Source of the DNA: Bacteroides sp. CAG:709
GTDB taxonomy: Bacteria > Bacteroidota > Bacteroidia > Bacteroidales > UBA932
NCBI GenBank assembly: GCA_000434935.1
Contig: FR882174.1
Span: 42,242-51,814, forward strand
Direction: 5' to 3'
Length of the DNA stretch: 9,573 nt
Positions within the stretch are counted from its first letter, which is position 1. Each line of letters starts with the position of its first letter. Both the position numbers and the translations under genes were made by a program. The notes beneath the pieces are model-generated. The model was given only the letters and a program-made list of their open reading frames with translations, was not told the origin of the DNA and ran no database searches. Shown piece by piece: positions 1-6,745 of this stretch.

Positions 1-644
1 CTTTAGTCGCGGCAATCGCAGGCACATCCTGCAACAAGGAGGAGCAGAATACCGGATCCAAGGAGAAGACTGCCGTATCCTGGACGCCGTCCGATGAAAG
101 CTACACCATTCGCGTCGGCGAGACGGCAAAGGTCGAAGGCACTCTTCTCTATGACGACGGCCAGGCAGTTACGCTTGAAGCGTTCTGCACTTCCGACAAT
201 CCTGAGGTCGTCAAGGCGGACGGAGGACTCGGCGTCCTCGGCATCGCCCCGGGAACAGCCATCGTCAACGCGCAGGTAAGGCTCTATACGAACGGCAACC
301 TGTCCGCTCCGCCGACCGTGTTCGAGAAGCCTGTCACGTTCACCGTCAAGGCGGAGAACAAGCAGATGATGTCGCTGGAGGTGTCACCTTCGGAGGTGAC
401 GCTTGAAAGGGGCGAGTCCGTGCGCCTCAAGGTCTTTGCCGTCTATCCGGACGGAGGCCGGAAGGAGATAGCGCCTTCGCTTTGCAGATGGTCCGTAGAG
501 GACGACGGGGTCCAGCACGTCATTTACGGAAGCGACGGTGTGGTTACGGCTTGCCAGTACAGCGGATGGACGATTATCACTGCATCTTATACTGAATCAG
601 GAGAAACAGCCTCTGCCAGCTCGTGTATTACGACCGTCGACTGA
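1..644 (+). CDS. Surface lipoprotein with two Ig-like domains (5' end outside window)
   Basis: The reading frame is open from the window edge (first full codon at 3) to the TGA at 642-644, so the start lies upstream. It opens with the end of a lipoprotein signal peptide: a small and hydrophobic stretch ending in AIAGTSC, with the likely lipidated Cys at 30-32. This is followed by a charged linker (NKEEQ), the usual pattern of Bacteroidetes lipoproteins. Two beta-rich segments of about 85-90 residues follow. The first covers nt 81-350 (IRVGETAKVEG near its start). The second covers nt 366-640 (LEVSPSEVTLERGESVRL near its start). These strand-start patterns resemble bacterial Ig-like group 2 (BIG2) domains. 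It probably sits in the outer membrane or at the cell surface as a binding or structural module; no ligand can be inferred. It is GC-rich compared with the DNA to its right and probably belongs to the host backbone. A strong terminator follows at once. Confidence 0.85.
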   Translation, partial: LVAAIAGTSCNKEEQNTGSKEKTAVSWTPSDESYTIRVGETAKVEGTLLYDDGQAVTLEAFCTSDNPEVVKADGGLGVLGIAPGTAIVNAQVRLYTNGNLSAPPTVFEKPVTFTVKAENKQMMSLEVSPSEVTLERGESVRLKVFAVYPDGGRKEIAPSLCRWSVEDDGVQHVIYGSDGVVTACQYSGWTIITASYTESGETASASSCITTVD

Positions 645-660
645 TCCGGTATGGAATTAA

Positions 661-707
661 AGAGTACGGGCGACTTGAATATGACTCAAGCCGCCCGTAC
701 TCTATTT
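661..707 (+). terminator. Rho-independent terminator after the lipoprotein gene
   Basis: A perfect 12-bp GC-rich stem (661-672 with 692-703) is extended after one mismatch by 5 bp (674-678 with 686-690) around a 7-nt loop. Only a short T-rich tail (ATTT) follows. It begins 17 nt after the lipoprotein stop codon, so it probably ends that transcript. Because the stem is long and nearly symmetric, it could also stop transcripts arriving from the converging minus-strand gene. Confidence 0.85.
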
Positions 708-938
708 CCTGACTTTTGACAACTAAAAATCGGCTATCTTCTTAATGCTTGATTATCAATAATATATTAAAGCAATGATTTTTTTTAGGGTAATCGCATC
801 ACCTTTTGCAACCTTTGCAGTTATGTCTGTACGCAAAAAACGCAATAAATAAATCAGGTACGAACAACGTGGTAGTTGTCGACAAAAGCTCAGCATCGGG
901 TAAATTATTACGGCGTTCAGCATACGGTCGACTTATAG
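708..938. other. Gap between converging genes, no gene recognised
   Basis: This AT-rich stretch lies between the lipoprotein terminator and the 3' end of the minus-strand membrane protein gene. Base composition drops sharply at about 720. It contains a short direct repeat, CCTTTTGCA then CCTTTGCA, at 802-819. At 850-950 there is a patch richer in G and C with two GTCGAC sites. I see no start codon with a convincing gene in any frame. The change in composition makes this the most likely place for the left edge of the accessory island. Confidence 0.5.
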
Positions 939-1631
939 TTAACCTTCGTGGTGCATGTTTTGTATTTTACTGTATGAGGTTTTACAAATAATAAAAATTG
1001 AGTAGACCAAATAAGGTAAAATAAGTATAATGGCGAATGCGAATGTATCAGCAGCCAACTGGATAATGTATTCAGCTTCAGGATATAAATAGAAATCTGC
1101 CACTTGGTATTCTAAATCCGTATATGAAAGACAAGATCTAAACCATTCACAATTACATAATATCAAATACACTGATATACCGATAGACATAAATATTGAT
1201 GACTGCAAATAACAATATATTGCACGCCGACCAAAAAGATGTCTCTCTCTCCATTTTTTGCGTAAAAAGAATATAGCAAATGTGGGTGGAAATATTAATA
1301 TCACCAGACCACCCCAAAAGAATATTTGACCAACTAATAAACTGACATACACACCATAAACAAAAGAGCACAAGATCCAAGAGCATGCAATTGTATATAT
1401 CCTCTTCTGTCTGATATGTTCTACCGCTTTAAGTAATCCCCGTTTATATCTTGATAACTTGTTATTCAATAGTTTGACACCTATGCATAATAATATATGA
1501 ACCGTCAATATAGTTACTAAAATAGCTTGATAGCTAACCATCTGTTTAAGAAACCTATCAAATATACCTGCATGCGCAAATAAAGGCACGGTCAACATCG
1601 CAAATAATATAACTGATAAAAATCTTTTCAT
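939..1631 (-). CDS. Unrecognised multi-spanning membrane protein
   Basis: This 230-residue protein is not one I recognise. It begins with a probable signal peptide (Lys-Arg, hydrophobic core, then AHAG near residue 21), unless this segment is a first membrane helix. Further hydrophobic segments lie at about 33-55, 79-101, 104-123, 139-159 and 188-217, so five helices or more are likely in the inner membrane. A Lys/Arg-rich loop at 124-136 probably faces the cytoplasm. The C-terminal tail is short and polar. No catalytic motif is visible. The ATG at 1629-1631 is supported by the signal-like N terminus and by a Bacteroides-type promoter about 70 nt upstream. The gene converges on the lipoprotein gene and follows the LRR gene in the same direction, with a 177-nt gap. 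It is AT-rich like the rest of the island, so a defence-linked membrane role is possible but unsupported. Confidence 0.75.
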   Translation of the reverse strand: MKRFLSVILFAMLTVPLFAHAGIFDRFLKQMVSYQAILVTILTVHILLCIGVKLLNNKLSRYKRGLLKAVEHIRQKRIYTIACSWILCSFVYGVYVSLLVGQIFFWGGLVILIFPPTFAIFFLRKKWRERHLFGRRAIYCYLQSSIFMSIGISVYLILCNCEWFRSCLSYTDLEYQVADFYLYPEAEYIIQLAADTFAFAIILILPYLVYSIFIICKTSYSKIQNMHHEG

Positions 1632-1698
1632 AATAATTTAGAGTGGTCTATCCGCCTATTACGTTGTATTCCATAAACTGGAATATTATCCGTAAATA

Positions 1699-1706
1699 CA
1701 AATATA
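1699..1706 (-). promoter_or_regulatory. Candidate -7 box for the membrane protein gene
   Basis: On the minus strand this reads TATATTTG, an exact match to the Bacteroidetes -7 consensus TAnnTTTG. Transcription would start near 1692, leaving a leader of about 60 nt before the ATG at 1631. TTG triplets on the minus strand at 1722-1724 and 1729-1731 are the only candidates for the -33 box, and neither is at the ideal spacing. The match could therefore be chance in AT-rich DNA. Confidence 0.4.
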
Positions 1707-1808
1707 AGAAAATGTGTCTAACAATGTCCAAGTTAAGCACATTTATACGTAATTACCAATTGTTTATGGCCAAAGCAACAATGAGTTTCCTGTACGCTAT
1801 TGTATTCT

Positions 1809-2219
1809 TCAGGCATCAATATCGGCGATGATTTTCTGGAACTTGCCCTCAAATGCGGGATAATGTCTATAGGCATCATCGCAACCGATAGGAATCCTAA
1901 GAGAGAATTCTTTTGAGTATTCAGATAATGCTTGCAACAAGTATTCTATCCTTCCACGAGGAAAGTCGGGATCTTTCTTTTGAGTTGAGATATCAATAGA
2001 TTGTAGACTAGTGCAGCCCTTAAATGCTGAAAATCCAATTTCAGTTACACTATCAGGGATTGAAATTGATTGTAGACTGGTGCAGTTACAAAATGCCCAT
2101 ACTCCAATCTTTGTTACCCCATCTGGAACTTCATGATTACTACATAAGATGAGCTCTTTACCGTCTTTAGTTAAAATGCAGTTATTGATAGATTTATACT
2201 TGGAATTGATTTTTGACAC
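1809..2219 (-). CDS. Short BspA-like leucine-rich repeat protein, probably a fragment
   Basis: This 136-residue protein has two 23-residue repeats of the BspA/LRR_5 type (IGVWAFCNCTSLQSISIPDS and IGFSAFKGCTSLQSIDIS). They are visible in the DNA as 18-bp near-identical copies at 1999-2016 and 2068-2085, 69 bp apart. Before them is the segment NCILTKDGKELILC..VPDG, which in large BspA proteins usually lies between repeat blocks. After them the tail IPIGCDDAYRHYPAF..FQKI matches the closing motif of such proteins. The only start in frame is a GTG at 2217-2219; no ATG occurs before the upstream stop (2268-2270), and there is no signal peptide. A full BspA protein has many repeats and is secreted. 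This looks like a minimal or truncated version, possibly cut out of a larger gene. BspA-type repeats mediate protein-protein contacts, for example in adhesion. Whether this one is expressed is unclear. Confidence 0.6.
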   Translation of the reverse strand: MSKINSKYKSINNCILTKDGKELILCSNHEVPDGVTKIGVWAFCNCTSLQSISIPDSVTEIGFSAFKGCTSLQSIDISTQKKDPDFPRGRIEYLLQALSEYSKEFSLRIPIGCDDAYRHYPAFEGKFQKIIADIDA

Positions 2220-2462
2220 AATTATCGAAGTAAGATTATCACAATTATTGCATCTATTATCAGTTGATTATCAATACTATACGCTCTAAACGGTAGAAAA
2301 GTGACTGCGTGGATTCTATATAGATACGAAATAGGCAAAATTTAACGTATTTAACTTTTGATTACACCGATATTACCCAAAAGTGTATGATGTTGGGCGA
2401 TTAGTAGAATGAGCAATTATTCTTGGAGAGACAGGCATGATGGAGCTTATTCCGTTCTATAC

Positions 2463-2975
2463 CCTTGAATGATGGCAACAGGCATTTCGCAACAGTGTCA
2501 AAGACGTTATTCAAGATTCTAAGACTATTGGTTGCAAGCCAAAGTAATGCGATATGCGCTTGCGTATCTTGTCTGCTTTCAGATTATGGTAAACCATGTT
2601 CACATTGCCCTTTGTCAGCAGCTCATTGGCTGTGGTATCAACCTCTACATACAAAAGGAGCAGCTTACATTATTGGACGAAGAAGGACATCCATCCCTCT
2701 TTGCTCCTATAATGACAGCCACGCTTTCGACCTGTGCGCAATTGGAACGTGATAATATTTTATTCCGATTACAGTCAGGACGGAAGCGGTATATAGAGAA
2801 AGGTGGAAAACTCGGGCGCAAGGTAGGCTCTGTAAAAACGACAGAACAGATGAAAGACGAATATAGGGAAGTAATAAGTTTGCTCCGCAAGGGGTATTCC
2901 ATTCGGGATGTAGCAAAGCTATGTGGTGAGGGCATTAGTACGGTGCAACGAGTGAAAAGTAGGCTCAACTTATAG
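2463..2975 (+). pseudogene. Serine recombinase (resolvase/invertase family), N-terminal part decayed
   Basis: The C-terminal half is clean in one frame from about 2600 to the TAG at 2973-2975. It shows the end of the catalytic domain (GINLYIQKEQLTLLDEEG, then PIMTATLSTCAQLERDNILF), the long helix with RLQSGRKRYIEKGGKLGRKVG, and a Hin-type helix-turn-helix (LLRKGYSIRDVAKLCGEGIS). The N-terminal catalytic part, which should contain the nucleophilic Ser and the active-site Arg residues, cannot be read in one frame. Weak pieces occur in successive frames: AFRNSVKDVIQDSKTIGCK (about 2470-2540), NAICACVSCLLSDYGKP (about 2546-2600), then the clean frame. A TAA at 2520-2522 closes the clean frame upstream. 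The usual family length is about 190-210 residues. An expressed product would keep DNA binding at most, not strand exchange. A second fragment of a related gene lies at 4365-4488. Confidence 0.8.
2875..2911 (+). repeat. Direct repeat, copy 1 (recombinase helix-turn-helix segment)
   Basis: These 37 bp are identical to 4436-4472. They encode the start of the helix-turn-helix (SLLRKGYSIRDV). Sequence to the left of the repeat is related but clearly diverged between the two copies. The pair brackets the XRE and DUF1016 pseudogenes. Confidence 0.85.
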
Positions 2976-3021
2976 TGAGTAATTTTCATTAAGTTGCAAA
3001 ATAAACGTAAAAACCACTACC

Positions 3022-3051
3022 TTTATGCGAGATTGTGATGTATTATATTTA
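3022..3051 (+). promoter_or_regulatory. Candidate promoter for the XRE-DUF1016 pair
   Basis: TATATTTA at 3044-3051 differs from the Bacteroidetes -7 consensus TAnnTTTG only at its last base. TTTA at 3022-3025, 18 nt upstream, could act as a weak -33 box. A start near 3058 would leave a leader of about 20 nt before the ATG at 3078. The loss of the final G may be part of the decay seen in the genes behind it, but this is speculation. Confidence 0.35.
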
Positions 3052-3077
3052 CCTTGCAGTTAAATTCGAATCTTAAT

Positions 3078-3290
3078 ATGGCAAATAAAGAATTAAACAG
3101 GCTAAAAGTTGTTCTTGCTGAAAAGAAGAAAACGAACAAATGGCTTGGTGAACAATTGGGAAAGGACAAGACTACCATATCAAAATGGTGTACCAATACT
3201 TGTTAGCCAGATTTGGGTAATCTTATGAAGATAGCCAAACTGCTTGAAGTAGAAGTTGCAGACCTTCTCAGAGAAGATAATGTAGACTGA
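3078..3290 (+). pseudogene. Small XRE-type helix-turn-helix regulator with an in-frame amber codon
   Basis: An ATG at 3078 opens a frame of 70 codons plus the TGA at 3288-3290, interrupted by a TAG at 3204-3206 (codon 43). Ignoring that codon, it reads as a compact Cro/C1-type repressor. Helices span about residues 5-18, 20-28 and 31-40 (WLGEQLGKDKTTISKWCTNT), then PDLGNLMKIAKLLEVEVADLL, which ends as such proteins normally do. Related proteins usually have Gln before the Pro-x-Leu that follows the stop, so a single C-to-T change (CAG to TAG) explains the break. The truncated product would keep the recognition helix but lose the helices that complete the fold. Such regulators commonly precede DUF1016 nuclease or restriction genes in Bacteroidales and probably repress them. 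The next gene starts 3 nt after the stop, so the two formed an operon. A sequencing error cannot be excluded. Confidence 0.75.
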
Positions 3291-3293
3291 TAA

Positions 3294-4306
3294 ATGGCAA
3301 CAGATAATAAAGGCAACAGACCCTCAATAGGGAGTGGCGATTATTCCGAAATACTGCAACACGCTGTCGCAGTAATTGAACACGCACGGACAGAGATAGC
3401 CCGGCATGTCAATGGTTATGTATCTACCGCCTATTGGGAAATTGGTCAAATGCTTCATGAACGCAAGATAGAAAGCGGATATGGCGACCGTGTGGTCTGA
3501 CGGTTGTCAACGGATTTAAAAGAGCGCTATCCGAAGATGGGCGTTTCGCCACGAAATTTGTGGGATATGAAGAAATTCTACGAACGCTTTTGCCTTGGGG
3601 ACATATATTGCGTCTTCTTCAGAGAGTTGGTGATGATGATGCAGCAATGCTTTTCTATGCAAAGGAGACACGCTCTAAAGGTTGGAATCGCGACTTGCTG
3701 CTCAATGCTATCAAACTCAACATGTACGAGACACTGGCATTGGCACGAGTAGATAACAATTTCGACCACACTCTTCCTGTCGAACAAGCGCAGTATGCCA
3801 ACAAGGTGTTTAGCAGTAGCTACAATCTTGGTTTCTTAGGAGTAACAAGTCCTATTTTGGAGCTTGAACTTGAAGACCGCCTTGTAAAAGCTATCACCCG
3901 TTTCCTTATGGAACTAGGTAATGGTTTCACTTTCATAGGCAACCAGCATGTGTTGGAATACAATGGTAAAGAAAGTAAGGTAGATATGCTGTTTTTCCAT
4001 CGAGGACTACGCTGCCTTGTTGCTGTTGACTTGAAGATAGGTGCTTTCAAACCAGAGTATGCAGGTAAAATGAACTATTATTTGTCTCTGCTTGACCGCC
4101 TTGAACGTGGCGCAGACGAGAACTGTTCCATAGGAATCATACTTTGTGCGGAGAAAGACCGTGTAGAGGTGAAACTCGCACTTGAAGATATGGGAAAGCC
4201 TATCGGAGTGGCGGATTATCAGTTGATCGTTCCGAAAGATAAATTACAGAAAGTCCTTGCTGATGAGATAAAGGCATTTAGTGAGGAGAACAGTGTACAG
4301 AACTAA
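3294..4306 (+). pseudogene. DUF1016 (YhcG-type) PDDEXK nuclease, broken by a stop and a frameshift
   Basis: The N-terminal DUF1016 domain begins at the ATG at 3294 (YSEILQHAVAVIEHAR, then AYWEIGQMLHERK). It runs into a TGA at 3498-3500, after GYGDRVV, and resumes in the same frame with RLSTDLKERYPKMGVSPRN and MKKFYERF to about 3585. There the frame changes. The family segment LPWGHILRLLQRVGD appears in another frame right after FYER, without the roughly 15 residues normally in between, so a deletion of 3n+1 bases probably occurred near 3580. The rest is intact to the TAA at 4304-4306: the nuclease fold with KVDMLFF (Asp at 3983-3985) and VAVDLKIG (Asp at 4028-4030, Lys at 4034-4036), then FKPEYAGKMNYYL. 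These are PDDEXK-type catalytic residues. The C-terminal piece (about 250 residues) keeps them, but the N-terminal domain is split. The family (usually about 330-380 residues) is often found in type I restriction loci; its role there is not settled. Confidence 0.85.
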
Positions 4307-4364
4307 AGTATAAGTAATTCTATTTGAATGAAAATACGTGTAGCATATATTCTAAAATGCTTAA

Positions 4365-4488
4365 TAAAAATCGGACGCAAGGTTGGCTCTGTCAAAAAAC
4401 GGAAGAACAGAGGAAAGCCGAAGATAGAGAAGTAGTAAGTTTGCTCCGCAAGGGGTATTCCATTCGGGATGTGGTGAAGTTGATATAA
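4365..4488 (+). pseudogene. Second serine recombinase fragment (C-terminal)
   Basis: This short piece is homologous to the C-terminal region of the recombinase remnant at 2463-2975. One frame reads IGRKVGSVKK. After a run of six A's at 4394-4399 the match continues in the next frame as KTEEQRKAEDREVVSLLRKGYSIRDVVKLI and ends at a TAA (4486-4488), shortly before the end expected for the family. The A-run is the likely site of the frameshift. The left part has diverged from copy 1, while the last 37-bp segment is identical, so this may be a second, related recombinase rather than a simple duplicate. No catalytic domain precedes it. It lies about 50 nt before mcrB and cannot encode a working protein. 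Confidence 0.75.
4436..4472 (+). repeat. Direct repeat, copy 2 (recombinase helix-turn-helix segment)
   Basis: Identical over 37 bp to 2875-2911 and in the same orientation, 1561 bp further on. A few more bases match on the left with one difference. Recombination between the copies would delete the XRE and DUF1016 pseudogenes. Confidence 0.85.
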
Positions 4489-4536
4489 AAAATATTAAAT
4501 TATAGTGTTACGGAATTAGGAAAACAATAAACGCTT

Positions 4537-6744
4537 ATGGATAGAAACGATTTCATAGAAACGCGCGAAGATATAGTCCAAAACATCAAAACGATTTATT
4601 CTTATCTCGATGGCAAGGTGGACAGAGAGCATAGAGACTGGGCTATCCAAAGGATGTCCCAAGGGAGAAACTATGTCATAGAAGTTGTAGATTCTCAAAT
4701 ATACTTTGCTCCAAGTCGTTTTGTCGGATATATTGACAACACGATGGAAAAGCATGAAGCCAACCCTGGCAATGGTACTGAGACTGACAACAAGATAAAG
4801 AATTTTTATCAGAAAGTACAGGATGTCAAACTTGATGCCTTGTTACAAAAAGCCATGTCTGAATACGGTATTGTTGTGGGGGCAAAGAAATATTGGATAA
4901 GCAAAGATACAACGGTAGACGATATCCTATCTTGTTCCGCTGTTAAAGTTCGTAGATATTGGATTGCCCGTCTCTCAGACGACAACCACTGGGATTATGC
5001 ATTGGAGAACAACCTGTGGCTTATGCAACAGCGATACGACATTCAAAGAAATCACATAGTCACCCAGTTACTGAGTTTAGTAAAGGAAATAAGAGTCGGT
5101 GATGTGCTATTGCTTACTTTTGACAATATAATATATGCATATGGAATTGTGGTAAAATGTCCATTTCAAACCCGTCAAATCTCAAATCTACAGAACATAG
5201 TGTCCTTAAGACAATATGATTATAATGATGGCATAGTATGTTTTGAAGATGCTCCAGCTTTCTATGAAGACTTAAGAGATGGAGAAGAAAATTGGGGGCA
5301 GCGAGTATCTGTAGACCAATGGCATTGTTATGACAACGACTCAACCGTGTATAATTCCGGATGCCAATCCGCTCTTTTAGCAGGCAATACTCAACAGTCA
5401 ATATTCGAAGTTGACGCTAAGTTTGCACAAGACAAAATAAAAGAAATGGAAAAACAATACTATAAGAAATATATGTTCATTAATAATACTGCAAAGTTGC
5501 TGAAATCCAAGCACAACATAATCCTTCAAGGTGCGCCAGGCACTGGCAAGACCTATAATACGGCAGCCATTGCGCTCAGTGTGCTTGGTATAGACGACGT
5601 AGACCTTGACAATCACGATGAAGTAATGAAGAAATATGAAGAGTTGCAGGACGACCGCATATTCTTCACGACATTCCATCAGTCTCTTGACTATGAGGAT
5701 TTCGTCGAAGGTTTGAAACCTCGCGTTCAGACGAACGAGAATGGCGAAAGTCTTGGCGTGACCTACGAGCCCGAAGACGGCATCTTCAAACGAGCATGCA
5801 ACGCAGTGGTGACCGATGATAGCAAGGATATTATAGAGTGCATTGATGATTACCTGCAAAAGATAAAAGGATTTGAGAACCGTCGGGAAATACCTACGGT
5901 AACAGGGAAATCGTCGTTGTATGTATGGTGGAAAGAGGGGAACAAAACCGTCAGCAGTAGAAGTACAAACTCTACAAGTCAACGTGAGGAAAGTTACTCT
6001 CCTTCTCCACTGAACATAGAGAAAATCAAGGCTCAAGCCTTGGGAAAAGGATGTGAAAACAATTGGCAGCAATATGCTCAGGCATTCATTGAAGCCGTCA
6101 AGAAAGAATATCACGCCAAGACAGACAAATCAGTGGTACTCATCATTGATGAGATAAACAGAGGAAATGTTTCCAAGATTTTCGGAGAACTGATTACATT
6201 GCTTGAAGCGGACAAACGAGACAAAGGCAATCACCCCATAAAAGTGACATTACCATACTCCAAGACATTGTTTGGCGTGCCAAGCAACCTGTACATCATA
6301 GGCACAATGAACACAACAGACCGAAGTACGGGGACGCTTGACTATGCCCTCCGTCGCCGCTTTGCATTTGTGACGTTAAAGTCTGACCCGAATGTGATAG
6401 TCAAACATTATGAGAAATTGGGCAACGACGACTTGAAAGCAATAGCCATCGACTTGTTCAACAATATCAAAGCCTTCATCACAAATCCAAAACATCTGTG
6501 TGGCGACTTGGGCATTGACGACCTGATGGTGGGCCACAGCTACTTTATGGCATCCTCTAAAGAAGAACTACAATGCAAGGTGGAATTTGAAATAATACCC
6601 CTCATCGCTGAATATATCAATGACGGCATCTTGACCGTGAACGACCAAGAGAAAGAAAAGGCGTTCGATGCCTGGGCGTCCCTCCTCCCCGTGCAGATAG
6701 TAGACGATGAGGACGAAGATAATATAGACGAAGAAGACGAATAG
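4537..6744 (+). CDS. mcrB: McrB-type GTPase subunit of an McrBC restriction system, with extra N-terminal domains
   Basis: This 735-residue protein is the motor and recognition subunit of a modification-dependent restriction enzyme. McrB forms a ring that binds modified DNA, hydrolyses GTP and drives the McrC nuclease. The AAA+ domain (about 318-660) has the Walker A motif GAPGTGKT (332-339), the McrB hallmark FHQSLDYEDFVEG, then YEPEDGIFKRAC, Walker B LIIDEINRGN (Asp538, Glu539), the signature MNTTDRS (591-597) and the arginine cluster RRRF (606-609). In front are two domains unlike the N terminus of E. coli McrB. One is about 1-95, with YFAPSRFVGY and H..NPGNGTETD. The other is about 138-285, with YWIARL, HWDYALENNLWLMQQRY and IRVGDVLLL..IIYAYGIV, which resembles EVE/PUA-like base-reading modules. 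A helical linker (295-318) follows. The C terminus is very acidic (DDEDEDNIDEEDE). mcrC starts 1 nt after the stop codon. No clear promoter is visible upstream. The McrB assignment is firm; the names of the N-terminal domains are inference. Confidence 0.95.
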   Translation: MDRNDFIETREDIVQNIKTIYSYLDGKVDREHRDWAIQRMSQGRNYVIEVVDSQIYFAPSRFVGYIDNTMEKHEANPGNGTETDNKIKNFYQKVQDVKLDALLQKAMSEYGIVVGAKKYWISKDTTVDDILSCSAVKVRRYWIARLSDDNHWDYALENNLWLMQQRYDIQRNHIVTQLLSLVKEIRVGDVLLLTFDNIIYAYGIVVKCPFQTRQISNLQNIVSLRQYDYNDGIVCFEDAPAFYEDLRDGEENWGQRVSVDQWHCYDNDSTVYNSGCQSALLAGNTQQSIFEVDAKFAQDKIKEMEKQYYKKYMFINNTAKLLKSKHNIILQGAPGTGKTYNTAAIALSVLGIDDVDLDNHDEVMKKYEELQDDRIFFTTFHQSLDYEDFVEGLKPRVQTNENGESLGVTYEPEDGIFKRACNAVVTDDSKDIIECIDDYLQKIKGFENRREIPTVTGKSSLYVWWKEGNKTVSSRSTNSTSQREESYSPSPLNIEKIKAQALGKGCENNWQQYAQAFIEAVKKEYHAKTDKSVVLIIDEINRGNVSKIFGELITLLEADKRDKGNHPIKVTLPYSKTLFGVPSNLYIIGTMNTTDRSTGTLDYALRRRFAFVTLKSDPNVIVKHYEKLGNDDLKAIAIDLFNNIKAFITNPKHLCGDLGIDDLMVGHSYFMASSKEELQCKVEFEIIPLIAEYINDGILTVNDQEKEKAFDAWASLLPVQIVDDEDEDNIDEEDE

Positions 6745-6745
6745 A

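Noticed and set aside
94..279. Plus-strand frame of 61 codons inside the lipoprotein region
   Set aside because: It is Ser/Arg/Thr-rich shadow coding in GC-rich DNA; the lipoprotein frame with its lipobox and Ig-like pattern is the real one.
806..991. Plus-strand frame of 61 codons starting at TTG
   Set aside because: It overlaps the 3' end of the minus-strand membrane protein gene, starts at a rare codon and has no recognisable motif.
1643..1831. Plus-strand frame of 62 codons starting at GTG
   Set aside because: It lies in the AT-rich gap upstream of the membrane protein gene, covers that gene's likely promoter, runs into the 3' end of the LRR gene on the other strand and shows no domain.
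3204..3500. Recoding of the TAG and TGA codons (suppression or selenocysteine)
   Set aside because: Other genes in the window end normally at TAG and TGA, no selenocysteine insertion element is visible, and the nearby frameshift shows the nuclease gene is simply decaying.
5398..6114. Long minus-strand open frame of 238 codons inside mcrB
   Set aside because: It lies wholly inside the well-supported mcrB gene, antisense to conserved AAA+ motifs, with a composition expected of a shadow frame.
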